Part shown: positions 1 through 12,832 of the stretch, in pieces
How positions within the stretch are numbered: the stretch's first letter is position 1
How the letters are laid out: every line of letters starts with the position of its first letter
Origin: Nomia melanderi
Lineage: Eukaryota; Arthropoda; Insecta; Hymenoptera; Halictidae
DNA length: 64,000 nucleotides
Assembly (NCBI RefSeq): GCF_051020985.1
Contig: NC_134999.1
Coordinates: 31,529,160 to 31,593,159, forward strand
Direction: 5' to 3'
Notes under the pieces: model-generated
Databases searched by the model: none
Told to the model about the DNA's origin: nothing
The model's input: the letters and a program-made list of their open reading frames with translations, nothing else
Translations under genes and position numbers: made by a program

Positions 1-663
1 GCACGACCGCGCCGTAAATCGCGAATAACCAAGATCATAATATTGTCATAGTATATCGCGCACCGAAAATAATACAAAACGCCGAATCAATTTCCCGAAA
101 CCGCAATAATTATAACACGATTCGCGAGGTACGGGCAACCGCTCCGACAATAAATCCGAACGACCGGAGCAATCAGTAAAATTCAAACTACCGGCCGCAT
201 TATCATCCGACGCACGTGTCGATAGATCAAGCGACTCGAAATGCGAAAGTAGTTTTCCGCAGTTTGCGCAGCTCGTTACTATCCGCTTACACGTTCATTT
301 ACCAGCGTCAACATACACGGTGCGTGTGCATCCTTTATTCCCCCACCGTTCCGCCGCCGCTCCGAGTCACGTAGATCACGTGTTTACCGTGTGCACACCG
401 AGCACCGACCGAGACCGGGGTGGAGGGGGAGGCAGGTAATTAGCTGATACGCCTTCCTAATTGTTTTACCTGTCAATGGCTGGGACTAGCCTTAAACCTA
501 CCCCGTGACGATAATACTAATCGGGGCCAACAAAAGCGACGGCGAAAGAGGAGTGGTGTCTGCGTGCTACGTCTCATCGGTAAAAATGAAGATCGATAAG
601 CTCGCCACGTGAAAACCAGTCTCCCGGGCTGGCGAAGGTTCCGGCGCGACACGACACGACACC

Positions 664-706
664 ATGAACGAACGAACCAACGAACGAACGGACGAACGGA
701 TGGACG
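664..706. repeat. (CGAA)n-type microsatellite
   Basis: An imperfect run of ACGA/CGAA tetranucleotides with a few GGA variants. The flanking first 850 bases of the window hold no gene I can support. Confidence 0.7.
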
Positions 707-851
707 TTTCACGTTGCGCAATCTAACGCGAATATAATATGCGATCGATAATTACGTAAAAGCACCCGACACTCGCATCCGCCACGTATCAGATGTAATA
801 CCGCGGGGCCGTTTTAACTCCGCCCGATCTATTGTGAAACCTAACGGGGGT

Positions 852-1425
852 GAAGCGAGCGGATAACGCGTTGGATAGGGACACGTGAATGTACGGATGG
901 TAGATGGCTTGATGGCTGCTGGAACGTGAGATGTACTTCTGGTTTTATGGTATTGATTGGTGTTTTGTAACTGTATCGATGAGCGTGTTGGTGATTGAGA
1001 AAGGGAATTAGAAAATATTATTTGCTGAATCCCTTGGTTTGGTTGTTAAGTGGTCTCCTAGTAGGATATACAGGTGGAAAATGTGGATAATTGGTGTTTT
1101 TCGGATGATTTTAGCGAAGCGAGTGAATAACGCGTTGGATAGGGACACGTGAATGTACGGATGGTAGATGGCTTGATGGCTGCTGGAACGTGAGATGTAC
1201 TTCTCGTTTATAGTTTTATGGTATTGATTGGTGTTTTGTAACTGTATCGATGAGGGTATTGGTGATTGAGAATGGGAACTGGAAAATGTAATTGATGGAA
1301 AAGAGGTTGAGATGAGAGGGAAATTAATTGATTAGCTGAATCCCGTGGTTTGGTTGTTAATTGTATTAGCAGGATATACAGGTGGAAGATGTGTATAATT
1401 GGTGTTTGTGGAATGGTTTTGTGGG
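852..1425. repeat. two-copy tandem duplication, unit about 264-311 bp
   Basis: A block starting GAAGCGAGCGGATAACGCG at 852 recurs at 1116 with few changes, and carries the same run through TGTACGGATGGTAGATGG and TTGATTGGTGTTTTG. The inner marker GCTGAATCCC recurs at 1024 and 1335, so the offset grows from 264 to 311 and the second copy holds about 47 extra bases. No reading frame survives in both copies. This is a local segmental duplication of non-coding DNA. Confidence 0.85.
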
Positions 1426-4239
1426 AGATTGGTGGGGTTTGGATCTTTTTGGTTTTGTATTTTGTATGAGAGTGATGATGGATGATGATAGTGTGAACTT
1501 GTGGGTTTGTTTAGGAATAATGTAATATTCAAGAATGAGGCAGGAGGAATTGGAATTTTGGGTTTGAACGTGTTTGAATTATATTTTGATTATACTGTTG
1601 AAGTTTGATTCATTAGTATGAAGGATTATTTCGTGGAGATTTTAGTTGATGAATGATGGAGTTGGGTAAGTGTGGATGGTAACTTCGATGAAGTGGAATA
1701 TGCCATTAATCAGTAGCATGAGTCCGTATTAGATCAGCCATTGCTGCTTCTTTAAAATTGATTTACGAAAGTGTTAAGTATTCAGTATTCATATTAATAT
1801 TTCATATTCAATCTTGATTGAATGAAGTTTTGCAATTAAAAGTATACCGGAATGAATTAAGGGTATTGGAAAAATAAGGATAAAATATTTCTAATCAAAA
1901 ATTTATTGGAAGAAGAACAGGAATTATCCGAAGGACTGCTTCCAGTGAATTTATCTTTCGAACCAATTATTTGAAAGAGAATCGGGAGAACTATAGTTTG
2001 AAGTGTAAATTACCTTTTATGAAACATAATGATTCAGTAACTGCACGCAAATATTTCATTTCGTTTTTTCTGGCCAATAAATCACTAATTATTGCATTTT
2101 TTCTGCCGGCCATTCGAGGAACTCGTTGAACGTATATTATAAAGCACGATTAATAAACGTCTATCGATTTCTTGTAGTTTTTCCCTCGTGCTCGAATACA
2201 CGTCGTGGACAATCGTTGTTATGCAGGATGCATAATATTGTTAACACCGCGAACAATAGTGAGCTAACAGGCACCGAAATCATCGGAATATGACGGAAAA
2301 TCGTCGTTCATAATGCACTCGAATTAGAGTAATTGCGTATTGTTACAGTTGCACGTGTAACGTGTAATATTATCTGTCGTTACGCAACGTACTCAGCTGC
2401 GTCTAGTTCGTTGTTAATAAACAATTAAACAATCGCTCGAAATTCACAAGTATTATTCAACTTATAAAAATATTCCAAATTCCCGAACGTTATTTTCCAA
2501 CTTAACCAATCGAATTCTCGAACCAACATCATCTACATTACTGCTATAATCACTTACTGAATCACAAATTATCATCGCTCGACATTCACTTACTATTAAA
2601 GCTAACGAACTCACGATATCGACGATAAAGAATTCCCAATAACTGTTCGATAAAACAGCAATCCCACAGATTAATTTACAAACCATTCCCATTAATAACA
2701 CTAATTACCCGATAAAATACACTTTCCCACACGAAGAAAAATCTCAGGTAGGACGCGACGGTTATTGTTCCCAGCGGCACGCGACCTAAATAAATAATTA
2801 ACGCCGGCGTCGTGTGGCGTTATTTTCAACTCGAACCGCATGGAAGCCGAATAAATTATATGGCATGATCTAATTATTTATTCGGGGCGTATTTTAAATA
2901 TTCCGAATATAATATCTAGGGGGTTCGACGCGGGGACATATGTCAGTTCACGTGTATTACACTTCATCAACTACTAACAAGCTCGTTAGAACGACAAACG
3001 GCACGTGTATATACGTGCACAGGTAACGTTACGTGTCGAGGAATCAGGCTGGTCGGCGGCCGTCCTGTCCACGCAGTTAATTACAAAGAGCTCATTTTCG
3101 CAATGTTTGGTCGTAGTTATTCATTCGTCAATCTGTCCCAACGTATTAATTACTTTCTTATGTGTTTCCGTGAAATGAAAGCTTTGACTCCGCCCGCCAC
3201 CCCTTTTTCCTGCAGCCCCCGGTCCCACCCTCCGAGCCACCCGTGACTTCGTTATATCCTTTATCGTTTCTTTGTACCGTCCTCGGCTCTAATAAATGAG
3301 ATTTTCGATCCTCTTCTTTGTTCCTTATTCACTTTGGCAGGAGTAGTGGGCTTCTCTTTCGTTTTGTTGATTTCCTGCTTTGTGATCCCCCGTTCTTGGT
3401 TAGCGAACGTAAAATGTTTGTCCGACGCAATCCCGGCAATTTCGTTGTTGGTATGTAATAAGGGTAGTGTAAAGTAATCAGAGTGTTTGTCTCTTACGGC
3501 AGGAAGAAAAAAAGGTGTTTCCAGGGTGCAACGTTTGTACTCCTTGTTTAAGGGTTAACGGGTTTATTTGATTTCTTTAATATAGATTCGTTCATCCGTT
3601 TATTTAGCACTTTCATTTTGCTCTTGCGTGTCATGGCTTGAGAGTCTGGAGTGTTTTCTTTCTTTGGATTTTTTCTTTTGTTTCGTCTTGGATTAATTTT
3701 AAGTCTTCCCCTTTGTGAAAGAAAAGTAATTTCCGCCTTACGTTGAAATTTCGTGCTCTGCCAGCCGGGAAAATGTAAATTATACAATGTTGCTTTTGAA
3801 ATTATTTACGGGGAAAGTGTAATTGAGAGGCAATTAATTATTTACGTACCAGAACAAATTGTGTCTAGTCGTAATTAGAAATTAATTGCCTGCAGTAACT
3901 CTGTAAACAAGGTTCAAGTTAATTATTGCTGCACTGTTCCTGTATAAATATATCAGATGCTTAATGTATTTAGTTAGTGTTAATATTTTTTATAAACTCA
4001 GATACCAGCCGTTTGTCTGATTGCAGCAGTTGTTATATATTATTCTGTCTAAATTAAATGGAACAAAGGAGCTGATAATTCAGGATACAACAAAGTTTTC
4101 TTTAATGTATTTTTTACTCTGATAGTTCTCATTAGAATTGAATAACATATACTTTAAGAAATATCTTCTATGCTAAATTACAAATAAAATACATTAGGTA
4201 CCTCACATCTGATTACATATTATTGACCCAAAGATATTC
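1426..4239. other. unassigned AT-rich DNA
   Basis: No exon, RNA gene or transposon end that I can support. The frames that are open here are short, AT-driven and lack splice context. The stretch may be intergenic or part of a long intron of a gene outside the window. Confidence 0.5.
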
Positions 4240-5050
4240 CACCAAAAGTACTAAAATACATGAAACTATTATCAAAACATTCTAAAACTTCCTTCCATCA
4301 AACGTGTCACAACAATATAAAACCCATTAAAAACATATGGCCCGTATGTATTCCCCGTGAACCAATTAACACCCGTCATCCCTGAGAAACAGGATACCAA
4401 AAAGACAAAACGCTACAAAGTTTCATACTTTAGTCCACCCAGGAATAAGCCAATTAAAATTATTGAAACACATCAAACCTACTTTGACAAAAATTCTGAA
4501 ACTCCCATCCCTTGAACATTCCACAACAATATATTAAAAACACGTGTTCCGTATGCATTTCCCATGAAGCAATTAATATCCATTACCCCTCAGAAAGAGG
4601 CTACCAAAAGGACAAACCCCTACGAAGTTTCATACTCTAATCCACCCAGGAATGAGTCAATTAAAATTATTGAAACACATCAAACCTACTTCGACAAAAA
4701 TTCTGAAACTCCCATCCCTCGAACATTCCGCGACAATACATTAAAAACACGTGTTCCGTATGCATTTCCCATGAAGCAGTTAACATCCATTACCCCTCAG
4801 AAAGAGGCTACCAAAAGGACAAACCCCTACGAAGTTTCATACTCTAATCCACCCAGGAATGAGTCAATTAAAATTATTAAAACGCATCAAACCTACTTCG
4901 ACAAAAATTCTGAAACTCCCATCCCTCGAACATTCCACGACAATACATTAAAAACACGTGTTCCGTATGCGTTTCCCGTGAACCAATTAGCATCCGTCAT
5001 CCCTGGGGAAGAGGGTACCAAAGGGATAAAGCATCGCGGAAGTTTCACAG
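4240..5050. repeat. 207-bp tandem satellite array, about 4 units
   Basis: The marker CCCRTGAASCARTTA occurs at 4354, 4561, 4768 and 4975, exactly 207 bases apart each time. A more degraded unit can be followed upstream to about 4240. The two central units are nearly identical and the outer ones are diverged, as expected for amplification by unequal exchange. Because 207 is 69 x 3, an open frame runs through the younger units (4564-5055, 163 codons). The oldest unit has a stop in the same frame. I treat the frame as a by-product of the period, not as a gene. Confidence 0.9.
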
Positions 5051-5480
5051 CGTAACCTTGACAGGGATAGGGCTCCGGCGGCCAGGTGGAAGGAAGGAAG
5101 GAAGAACGGAAGGAATGTGGGACGGTCCGCGGCCGCCGGAAGGCGACTAGTCGACGATACATTTCCGGCCGGCCACTTTGGGCAAGTTTGCCCCTTGATC
5201 GTGGACAATGCTGTGGGCGAGGACCGCTCGTTACACGCTGTATGCCCACGAAGGATATGAGCGCGCGGCGCGCCGGGGCCCTCGCGCGCCGCCCTCCCCC
5301 GTAAACGCGGTTGGTATTCGTGACACGCACCGCCGATGACATGAGCCGCACCGGGACCCGCCGCTGGGACGAATTATGATTCTCTATAGGCGCGTTTATG
5401 CGCCGGAATCGATGACGAGCCCCGGGTCCTCCTCGCCGGTGTACGTGTCGAAATGCTTTACGTGCGTCAGTGGTTCTTAC
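5051..5480. other. GC-rich patch next to the 207-bp array
   Basis: Base composition rises sharply after the satellite. The patch includes a (GGAA)n run near 5089-5117 and several CpG-dense segments such as GGTCCGCGGCCGCCGG. Open frames exist on both strands (for example 4893-5606 on the minus strand) but overlap the satellite and show no domain. It could be a promoter-like island. No TATA box or start can be assigned. Confidence 0.4.
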
Positions 5481-5649
5481 GATCTGTGACCGCGGCGCGG
5501 AACGATGCTCGACAAACGGGGAACGCATGACCGGAGAGGGTGCATTGTTTAAGGGTGGTGTATTGAGGTTATGTATGTTGATTAAGTTTTGCGGAGTGTG
5601 CTGCATTCAAGATTCTTTTTCAGCACTTTGCAAGCTTGCCACTGGAAGC

Positions 5650-5838
5650 ATTTGATACTTTCCGATGAGACAGATGATGTTTGAAACGGACTAATGGAAA
5701 TATATCTAAATTAAGAGACAAAGGTGTTTTGTAGAAATATTTCATATATTGATGTGTTATATGAGACTTAGTATTATATATAACACTTTGTAATTTGGTT
5801 ATATCAAATCAAATGGTGACCTCTTGAGTGCAAAGGGT
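5650..5838 (+). mobile_element. T1-family TTAA MITE, truncated copy
   Basis: The right end reads GAGTGCAAAGGG, the T1 terminal inverted repeat. It is preceded by the T1 interior markers ATATTTCATATATTGATG and TCAAATGGTGAC in the same order as the complete copies at 22376 and 24029. The left inverted repeat and the right TTAA are not recognisable. Confidence 0.6.
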
Positions 5839-6064
5839 GAAATGATTATGTTTGAGGGTTGTATTAGTGTAAGGTTTATTATTGGCAATGTTGTATTATG
5901 TGTTTGTTTAATACTTGGGGTGTTGTGTTAGAAGTTAAATCTTTGATTGCGATTTAGCTTTTTTGTTGTAGGTTATGTATGAAATTGATAGTTTGATGAA
6001 TAGATTTCATTGATTGCAGGTGGTATGATTATTTTGTACATGTTTCATTTAACGCCAAGATTAT

Positions 6065-6243
6065 CGGAGGGGTTTAATTGACCACTTCAGAATTTTTATT
6101 TTGCAAGCATTTAGATTGCGAAGCTGTTTCTACGAGAGATTCTTAATTAAATTTCTGTATTTTCGTGTATTTTAAATTTGTTCTAATCTTTATAAAAAAT
6201 TGGAAATAGGTTACTCTATCTGCTCGGTAGTTTTAGTGTTAAT
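6065..6243 (+). mobile_element. T2-family TTAA MITE, degraded copy
   Basis: The right end is TGCTCGGTAGTTTTAGTG followed by TTAA, matching the right ends of T2 at 23934 and 56679. The interior keeps an ATTTTGCAA marker and is AT-rich. The left TTAA and inverted repeat are degraded, so the left limit is approximate. Confidence 0.55.
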
Positions 6244-8480
6244 GTTGTTTATAGTATTACCATTTCGTTTGCTTGTCACTGAGATATTGAGATAAAATAT
6301 AGTTTAGTTGAATGATACAGTTGTCATACTTTTTAGTCTCTATTATGGAAATTAATTGCTTACCGATATTCATGAGATATTCGTATTTTCAATACACTAG
6401 AAAATTTTGACTAATCACGATTTAATTTCCGGGGTTCAATATTCTTTTCGTACATTATACAATACATTGATCTCCGCTAATCATTGTTCGAAACCGTGAA
6501 TTCCTATAAACGAGGTCTAGTTACGAGGAATTATTTAACACGTCCCTGAAACGGGAATAACGTACCGCCCACAGTGAACTCCGTCCTCGGGAACTGAAAG
6601 TCTCACAGGGCCAGAGTCACTGAAGCAGAGAAACGAGTTATCCTATTGGCTTCGAAATAGCCGGAAATAGGATTCGGAATAAATTACGCGCGGTTACTCG
6701 AGCGGTTCCCTGAACCGTATGAAGTATGCGATATTTAACCCCTCGGCCGCTCTATCAGAACAGTTTAATCCTGTAAAAAGGATCGAAGAGGTTGGCACGT
6801 TAAATCATTCGGCCTGCGCCGCTTTATCAAATATGAGTCATTCATTCCGCAGGACTAGAGAAGATATAGAACACCGGGATCGAACGGGACGATTAACTTA
6901 TGCAAAGCGTGCCGGATCTTTGAACTTTCCGTCATTAATGTGCAATCGACGATAGACTACCTTGCTGAGGTTTTCAATAGATCAATGGAATGAAAGACAG
7001 GTAGCTTTAAATAGTTTTTGGAGGTTTATCGAAGGATTTATTTAAGGTAAATTATATTATATTATAAATTGTATTAAGAAATTATCTGCAAGTATATTAA
7101 AGAAAGATAATGATAAATACTTGATAATATTGCAGCATGTTTTTAAGTAGTTTCTGGGGATTTTATTTGGACATTAAATAAAATGATGTTCAGTGAGCAG
7201 ACATATTTTGAAGGTTTTTCAAATATATTCTATGCGATCAACCGTATGACAATGACGATTGTAGCGTCTTTTAAATGATTTTCCCGCGGCTCGCCATTGT
7301 CACGGATGCATTATGGATTATAGGGAAGGTGTTGAAGCTGAAGCCTCCACTGTCGTGATAAATTTCATTAACAGTGGAATCGTTATATGAAATTATATAT
7401 TTTGCTTGCGTCAAGCGAATTCATGATACGTATTCATAAATTAGCATACACCTAACTCTATTATGCCGTCTATCGCCGTTGCAGTTCATTATTGACATAT
7501 AATCAATGAACTGCAATGACGTATGCACGTGTGTCTACATACACACATGCTGGAAGTCGATAACTGTACCACGAGAGAATGGAAAGTTCCTTTAATTTTA
7601 ACCGAGTAGAAATTTTGTTAGTTATCGGCAGCTACAACATGTCAAACTGGGACAGTCGTTTTTCCAAACATTAGCAAAACCTTCATTCCAGTATCTTCCA
7701 AGTTTATCGACAACCTATTTTATTATGAGACAATATTGCAATAAAGAATCTTTCTTAAATGACTATCCTCACAGGAAACATATCGAAATACATATATTCA
7801 ATACATTATTTCGTGATACGCTTCAAACACAGTAGAATCCTTCCAACAGCCCCAAATTTCCACCATCAAAACATCTCAATCAAAACTCCAATTTCCATGA
7901 AAATTCACTTCCCTCATACAAGAACATTCAACAGCAACGATCCTTTCTCATTCCGCGTCCCTTTCAGCAAGAAAAGCACAAGTTCTCTTTCAAAACAGTA
8001 CCAGCAACGCCGAAATACGTCTAAAAGCCGGTACAAAGAGGTCCTCGAAGTGTCGCGGAAGGAAAATTTCTCGAGCGGCTCCTGGTTCATTCGAAGACAC
8101 ATGTAACTGTTTTCACGGGCTCGTCAAATTTCACAGATGACCGAACCCGGATGGAATCCAAACAGCGCGACAGTCTTTTAAAAATTCATTCACGTGAGAC
8201 ATTCATATTCATGCGAGAACAGCGGGGGCGAGGGGGAGGAGGTTCGATAGTAAAAATTTCTCTTCGTCGAGCGTAAGCAGGGAGGAATTGTAAGTTCCGT
8301 CAGCTATTAAATTTCCCCGACGTTCGGATGGATCACCGTTTAGCCAGGGCGCAGAAGAAACATCGAGTGATTTAATTTGAAAGCGTTCCCCGGTTTGAAT
8401 AGGATTTGAAATTCACGATTTCATCCGGAATCGTTCCAATCGAACCGGTGTCAGTATCGATAATACCAGACGTCGCCGTC
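6244..8480. other. unassigned DNA
   Basis: No supported gene. A small inverted repeat at 7479-7516 (arm TTGCAGTTCATT, 12 bp, loop 14) is the only structure noticed. Short open frames at 6719-6955 and 7759-8106 have no recognisable domain and no splice support. Confidence 0.45.
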
Positions 8481-9530
8481 CATCTTTCTCCAGACCGTCT
8501 CGCGCTCGAGTTACTTTTCTTGCCCCCACCCCCGCGCCCTATATGTAACTTCCTTCCTCTGAATTTTCGTTTCCACGATTTTCCCCGTTCTTTTTTCCTC
8601 CTCTTCCTCCGTTCCATCCCTGTTCCTCTGTCACATAAAGATTCACATTTCTTCCTGCCTTATTCCATCCCACCCCCTCCACGCACCCTACCATTCCCAC
8701 TCTTCCTCCAATCACGACCGTTCCCTCGCGCGCTTCTTCTTCCGGTTTGTTTGTGCCTCGCGATAAATTTCTCTAGCTTTTCATTACTTTATTCCTCCGT
8801 CTTCCCTTGTTCCCGTTGCTTCGGTTCCTACTTTGAATTTTCTTGCGCTCTTGCAATCGTCTTTCACCTCTCTCTCCGTGAGCTTGTCTATTATAATTCG
8901 TCTCAATACTTTGTCGTACGCACCGGTTTTCTTCCTTCCTGGAGTGCTACTGATGGAACTCTTATCTTTAACCAAGTGGACCATCGACAATCTCTTTAAC
9001 CGAACAAACCTCATCGAAGCAAACGTTACTTCAACACTGCCATTACGAAATGTAGACAAATTCATGTTAGCCTTATTACCAAGAATATTCGTATCTTCAG
9101 AATGTTAAGCTTCGAACTGCCCTAATTCCCAAGAAACACGTGACAACCCCAAACGTCACTTCATATTTCTTTCCACAGTATCCATCATATCCACTGTAAC
9201 TTCCTACAACCTTCCCATTAATATCCCCAATCCTCCAGCTCTCTTCCTTCATCAGCCTGCAAGTCGAATTTTTATCCCCTTCTTCGTCCGCCTTCTCCCC
9301 TCGTTCCGTCCCTCCCATTTTTCTGTCACGTTAAAATCCTCTCTTCTTCTCCCCCTCGCCCTGTCCCTCTTCTTGTCTCGTCAAATTCCCCTCCCCGCCC
9401 GCGCCCCTTGTTCCCATGTTCCGCTCCTATCATCGAATTCCTCCGTCTCTCTCCGCCTCTCTTTCTCGCCTATGGTTCCGTCCCCCTCCCACCCGAGACG
9501 TGTCCCTCGAGGGAGTGCCAGGAAGCGGTG
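8481..9530. other. CT-rich tracts with spurious open frames
   Basis: Long pyrimidine-rich runs on the + strand (about 8500-8800 and 9190-9530). They generate open frames rich in Pro, Ser, Leu and Phe (for example 8406-8999) with matching Lys/Arg/Glu-rich frames on the other strand. The skewed composition explains the absence of stops; I see no domain or intron boundary. Confidence 0.5.
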
Positions 9531-9906
9531 CTATTAGCCGAGCGTAACTCTAGCCTCGTCCGTCCAAGGATAATTGCGCGGGCTAATGGTTCCTTTTTTC
9601 CCGGCCGCCACGGAACTTCGGCCAGGTAAAAAGACGTCTTCCGACCTAGGAATTTAAACGCGAGCCACCGGGGAGCGACGCTCGGCTCCGTGGGTATCCT
9701 TTCGTTAGAGGCTTCCGGGGCCGAGGGGGTTGCCCCCTCCCTCCTTTGCGTACGATTTCGGAATTCGAAAACAGAGGACGTGTTCCCGGCGCGAGGCGTA
9801 TCGCGGTTCATTTCCTTTTAATTGGCCGCCGCTTCCTTCGCTCGTTACCTGCCGCGGATTTCCCACCGGTGATCTGGACTCTGCAACCTTGACTCTACCC
9901 CTGTGG

Positions 9907-10138
9907 TTAACACTGGAACTACCGAGCACTGACACTCACTTTTTCAAATTTCTCTATAGAAATTTCAAGAACGCATCTGTTGAGACTTTTATCCATGACT
10001 CAATTTGCGTATTGAAAAATCAATCTCTTTAATAACTCTCGGAGAAGCGTCTGCTATGTTTTTAATAATCGCGAAAAGAAGGAATCAGGAATGGGTCATT
10101 TTGATTCCTTCGGTAGTTCTAGTGTTGGCTGATTTTTC
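9907..10138 (-). mobile_element. T2-family TTAA MITE, full length
   Basis: The left end is TTAA followed by CACTGGAACTACCGA. The right end is TCGGTAGTTCTAGTG followed by TTGG, a mutated TTAA. The two ends are inverted repeats of each other. Read on the minus strand, the interior matches the copy at 23755-23934 (GATTCCTTC, ATTATTAAAAA, TTATTAAAGA-type blocks in order). Length is about 224 bp between target sites, with no coding capacity. Confidence 0.8.
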
Positions 10139-10204
10139 AGGAGTGCGGAGATGCTGAGGGTCAGAGTGGGGTAAGTGTTCTTGATGTTTGGGTATTTGAT
10201 TCGT

Positions 10205-10420
10205 TAACGTAATATTATAATAAATAATGTTAACGTGTAGTATTGTAATGAATAATGTTGACGTGTAATATTATAATAAATAATTTTAATGTGTAATATT
10301 ATAATAAATTATGTTAATGCATAATATTATAATAAATAATGTTACGTGTAATATTGTAAAAGTAACGCGAAATATTATAATGGATAATGTTAATGTATAA
10401 TGTTATTTGTTAATGTTAGT
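10205..10420. repeat. AT-rich minisatellite, unit about 27-30 bp
   Basis: About seven imperfect copies of a unit built on GTAATATTATAATAAATAA plus TGTTAACGT. Unit length drifts and the later copies are shortened. Confidence 0.8.
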
Positions 10421-12373
10421 GTGTTGCTATTGCATGGCAATAAAGAAAGGATCGTTTTAAATAAAAATATATTTTTGAAATAAGAGCATTGCTGTTGTAT
10501 GTACTTGGCAATGAGTGAATTGAGGATGGGGTGTGCATTTAAATATTTGGAAATGACGGTGCAACGAATAAACTTGTCAAGCTGGAAACATACTGTAAAC
10601 GCCCGAACAAAGGCGAAAGAACCATTGATAAAGCTGATTTGTTGCGTTTTGTCTGGAAATCAAGATAAATGCCATGTAATTTGCACTGATGTGTATCCTC
10701 TGGACTGGATAAATGCAAGGTTTTCATCCGTTACGTGAATCTCATTTACCGTTTATTTTGCATTGAAATTATTTCGATGAAGTTAGTATTAATTAAAAGT
10801 TGTTTAACTCCCGTTAATGTGTACCTACTGTGAATCCTTCAATTTTCAAGTCTCTTAAACACTTTGAATTTCCGCACTGTTTAGTAGAAATAATTAAATG
10901 ATCTCGAACAGAAAAGAGCGACAGAGAGAATCAATTTCACGGGGTTAATGAATTTACAAATAAAAAAAAAATGATTACAGTGCCGTAATAAATTTGTGTG
11001 TGAATAACGAAGTCGTACATTTCAGAATAATTGGACGTCGTAATTTGTCACAGGATTTGCGGATCGGGCGGCCGCCAACTTTTCTAAACAGTAATGGAAC
11101 GTGATCCGCGCGGTCTACTGGCCTTATATTGAGTAATTACCCTAACGGCGGGAGGGGCCGCGTGTAAATAATTAATTCAGCCGCGTTATCGTGAATGAAC
11201 TTTAATTAAAATGGAACGCGCGACGAACAACGGGATGGCGGCGCGGAAATTTCGACGGCATTATGGCAACTCGGCCCGGCCGTTATCGTTTTTACCGAAA
11301 ACACTTGGCAAATAATTATCCATTTTTGTAGCCGCGCCCGTAAAATACGATTCCCGGGACGCGTGCTAAAATTTAAATTGGACGCTTACGCCTTTCGCGC
11401 GTACGTGCAATTCCAATTATTAACGAGCGGCCGTTCGTTCTCGCGAAAGTTCGCTCTACAACTTTTGCCAATTGAACATTCGCTTGTATCTTCGTACCGT
11501 GGAAACTCTTCTCTGAATCATTGCAACAGTCGTTTCAGAACAAATCGATAACCTCAACGTGATCATTGCATCATTAAATGGTTATCTAACTCTGTCGCAT
11601 TTCAATGGAAATAAACATTTCATTGAACATTTCCAAATAATATGAACTTTGTAAGAATCGGAGCACTAATGATAACACTGATGCAATTAAAAATTGATAA
11701 ATTAAAGAAAGTTTCCTCAAGGCAAAGAATAGTAAATTTTCTTAGTTTCCAATTAACATTCAATAAAAAACAAATTTCCCAAGTTTCAAACTTTTTCTCT
11801 ACAAAATTTGTCTCTTTCGTTTCTTTATACAATGTAAACACAGTTGCTAGTTCAAACTTTCTTTTAAATATCGAATTCAAGGATTTACCAAGAACCTAGA
11901 AACATAACCTCCCAAACGGAATTCACACGTTCATTTTTATTTTAACAATCTCGCGAAACGACAGGGATGTTTTCTAAATATTCTCCGCGTGGCAGATGCC
12001 GCTCGCATTTCGGTTTGACAATAAAATTCCGATTTACCGGGTGGGAAGATTATCCGCGGTTAGTTGTATGATTATGATTAGTTGAATTCATAGATTCCCC
12101 GAGCCGTGGATATAACAGTCGACGGCAATCTGTATGGTAATACGGCTACCGGTTTTGGGCGGGCTCCACGACACTGTTCCGTGTACCTATGGAACTCCAA
12201 TCAAAGCCTTCCCATAATCCAGGGATCTTTGGTAACGAAACCGGCGAGAACGGTAATCCAAGGGTTGCTTGCACCACGGTGATATTTCTTATTTGTTTGT
12301 CCCGGTAATGTGTACCGTTTCTGTCTTAATGTTCTGTGCTCTGGGATGCAGCCATTATAGACACTCGAATAGA
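10421..12373. other. unassigned DNA
   Basis: Mixed composition with a GC-richer portion at about 11050-11420. No exon, RNA gene or repeat that I can support. Facing open frames at 11620-11899 are overlapping AT-rich frames and show no domain. Confidence 0.45.
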
Positions 12374-12374
12374 T

Positions 12375-12608
12375 TTACCCCTTAGCACTGCATGGTGTTC
12401 TGTGATCTATCAACAACTGCAACTAAGTTTTATAGTGTTCCTAGCGAAAATGAGAAATACATTTCTTCGATCTTTTATTTTTCTTCTTAGTACAAAATTT
12501 GGATGTGCGGAAAATCTAATAATTTTAGGGTAGTTTCTTTAAGATTCATTAAAATGTTTAATATTATAACTGGTGCTATATTGAGGCCTACAGAGTTCAA
12601 AGGGTTAA
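12375..12608 (+). mobile_element. T1-family TTAA MITE, degenerate left end
   Basis: The left end TTTACCCCTTAGCACTGC is a decayed TTAACCCTTTGCACTCC. The right end is TTCAAAGGG followed by the TTAA at 12605-12608. The interior keeps TATAACTGGTGCTATATT, which corresponds to the T1 block ending GCTATATTAAATGG at 24229. The right TTAA is shared with the next element. Confidence 0.65.
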
Positions 12609-12831
12609 CCCTAATCGGACCACGATGTGGCTTTGAGTCACATTTGAACTTTTTACTTATATTTTTCGATTATTTCATATTGGATTTCCGAAAGTTTTTT
12701 TGGGCTTCTAAAATTTGGGACCTATAAACAGAAACAATAACATTTTAATCGTTCCTTTTATTCTCATAAATGACGGAGAGTCACATCGTGGTATAATTCG
12801 TCGTAAAAACACGTGGTACGATTAGGGTTAA
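12605..12831 (+). mobile_element. T4-family TTAA MITE, complete
   Basis: The ends are TTAACCCTAATCGGACCACG and CGTGGTACGATTAGGGTTAA: inverted repeats of about 20 bp with one mismatch, both starting at TTAA. A second inner inverted pair, ACCACGATGTG and CACATCGTGGT, lies inside. About 219 bp lie between the TTAA copies, with no coding capacity. It abuts a T1 copy on the left and a T3 copy on the right. Confidence 0.85.
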
Positions 12832-12832
12832 T

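Noticed and set aside
4564..5055. 163-codon open frame over the 207-bp array
   Set aside because: Created by a repeat whose period is a multiple of three. An older unit carries a stop in the same frame and there is no domain or splice context.
4893..5606. 237-codon minus-strand open frame
   Set aside because: Overlaps the satellite and a GC-rich patch; Arg/Pro-rich with no recognisable domain.
8406..8999. 197-codon + strand open frame
   Set aside because: Pyrimidine-rich tract; the Phe/Pro/Ser/Leu-rich translation is what CT-rich DNA gives in any frame.
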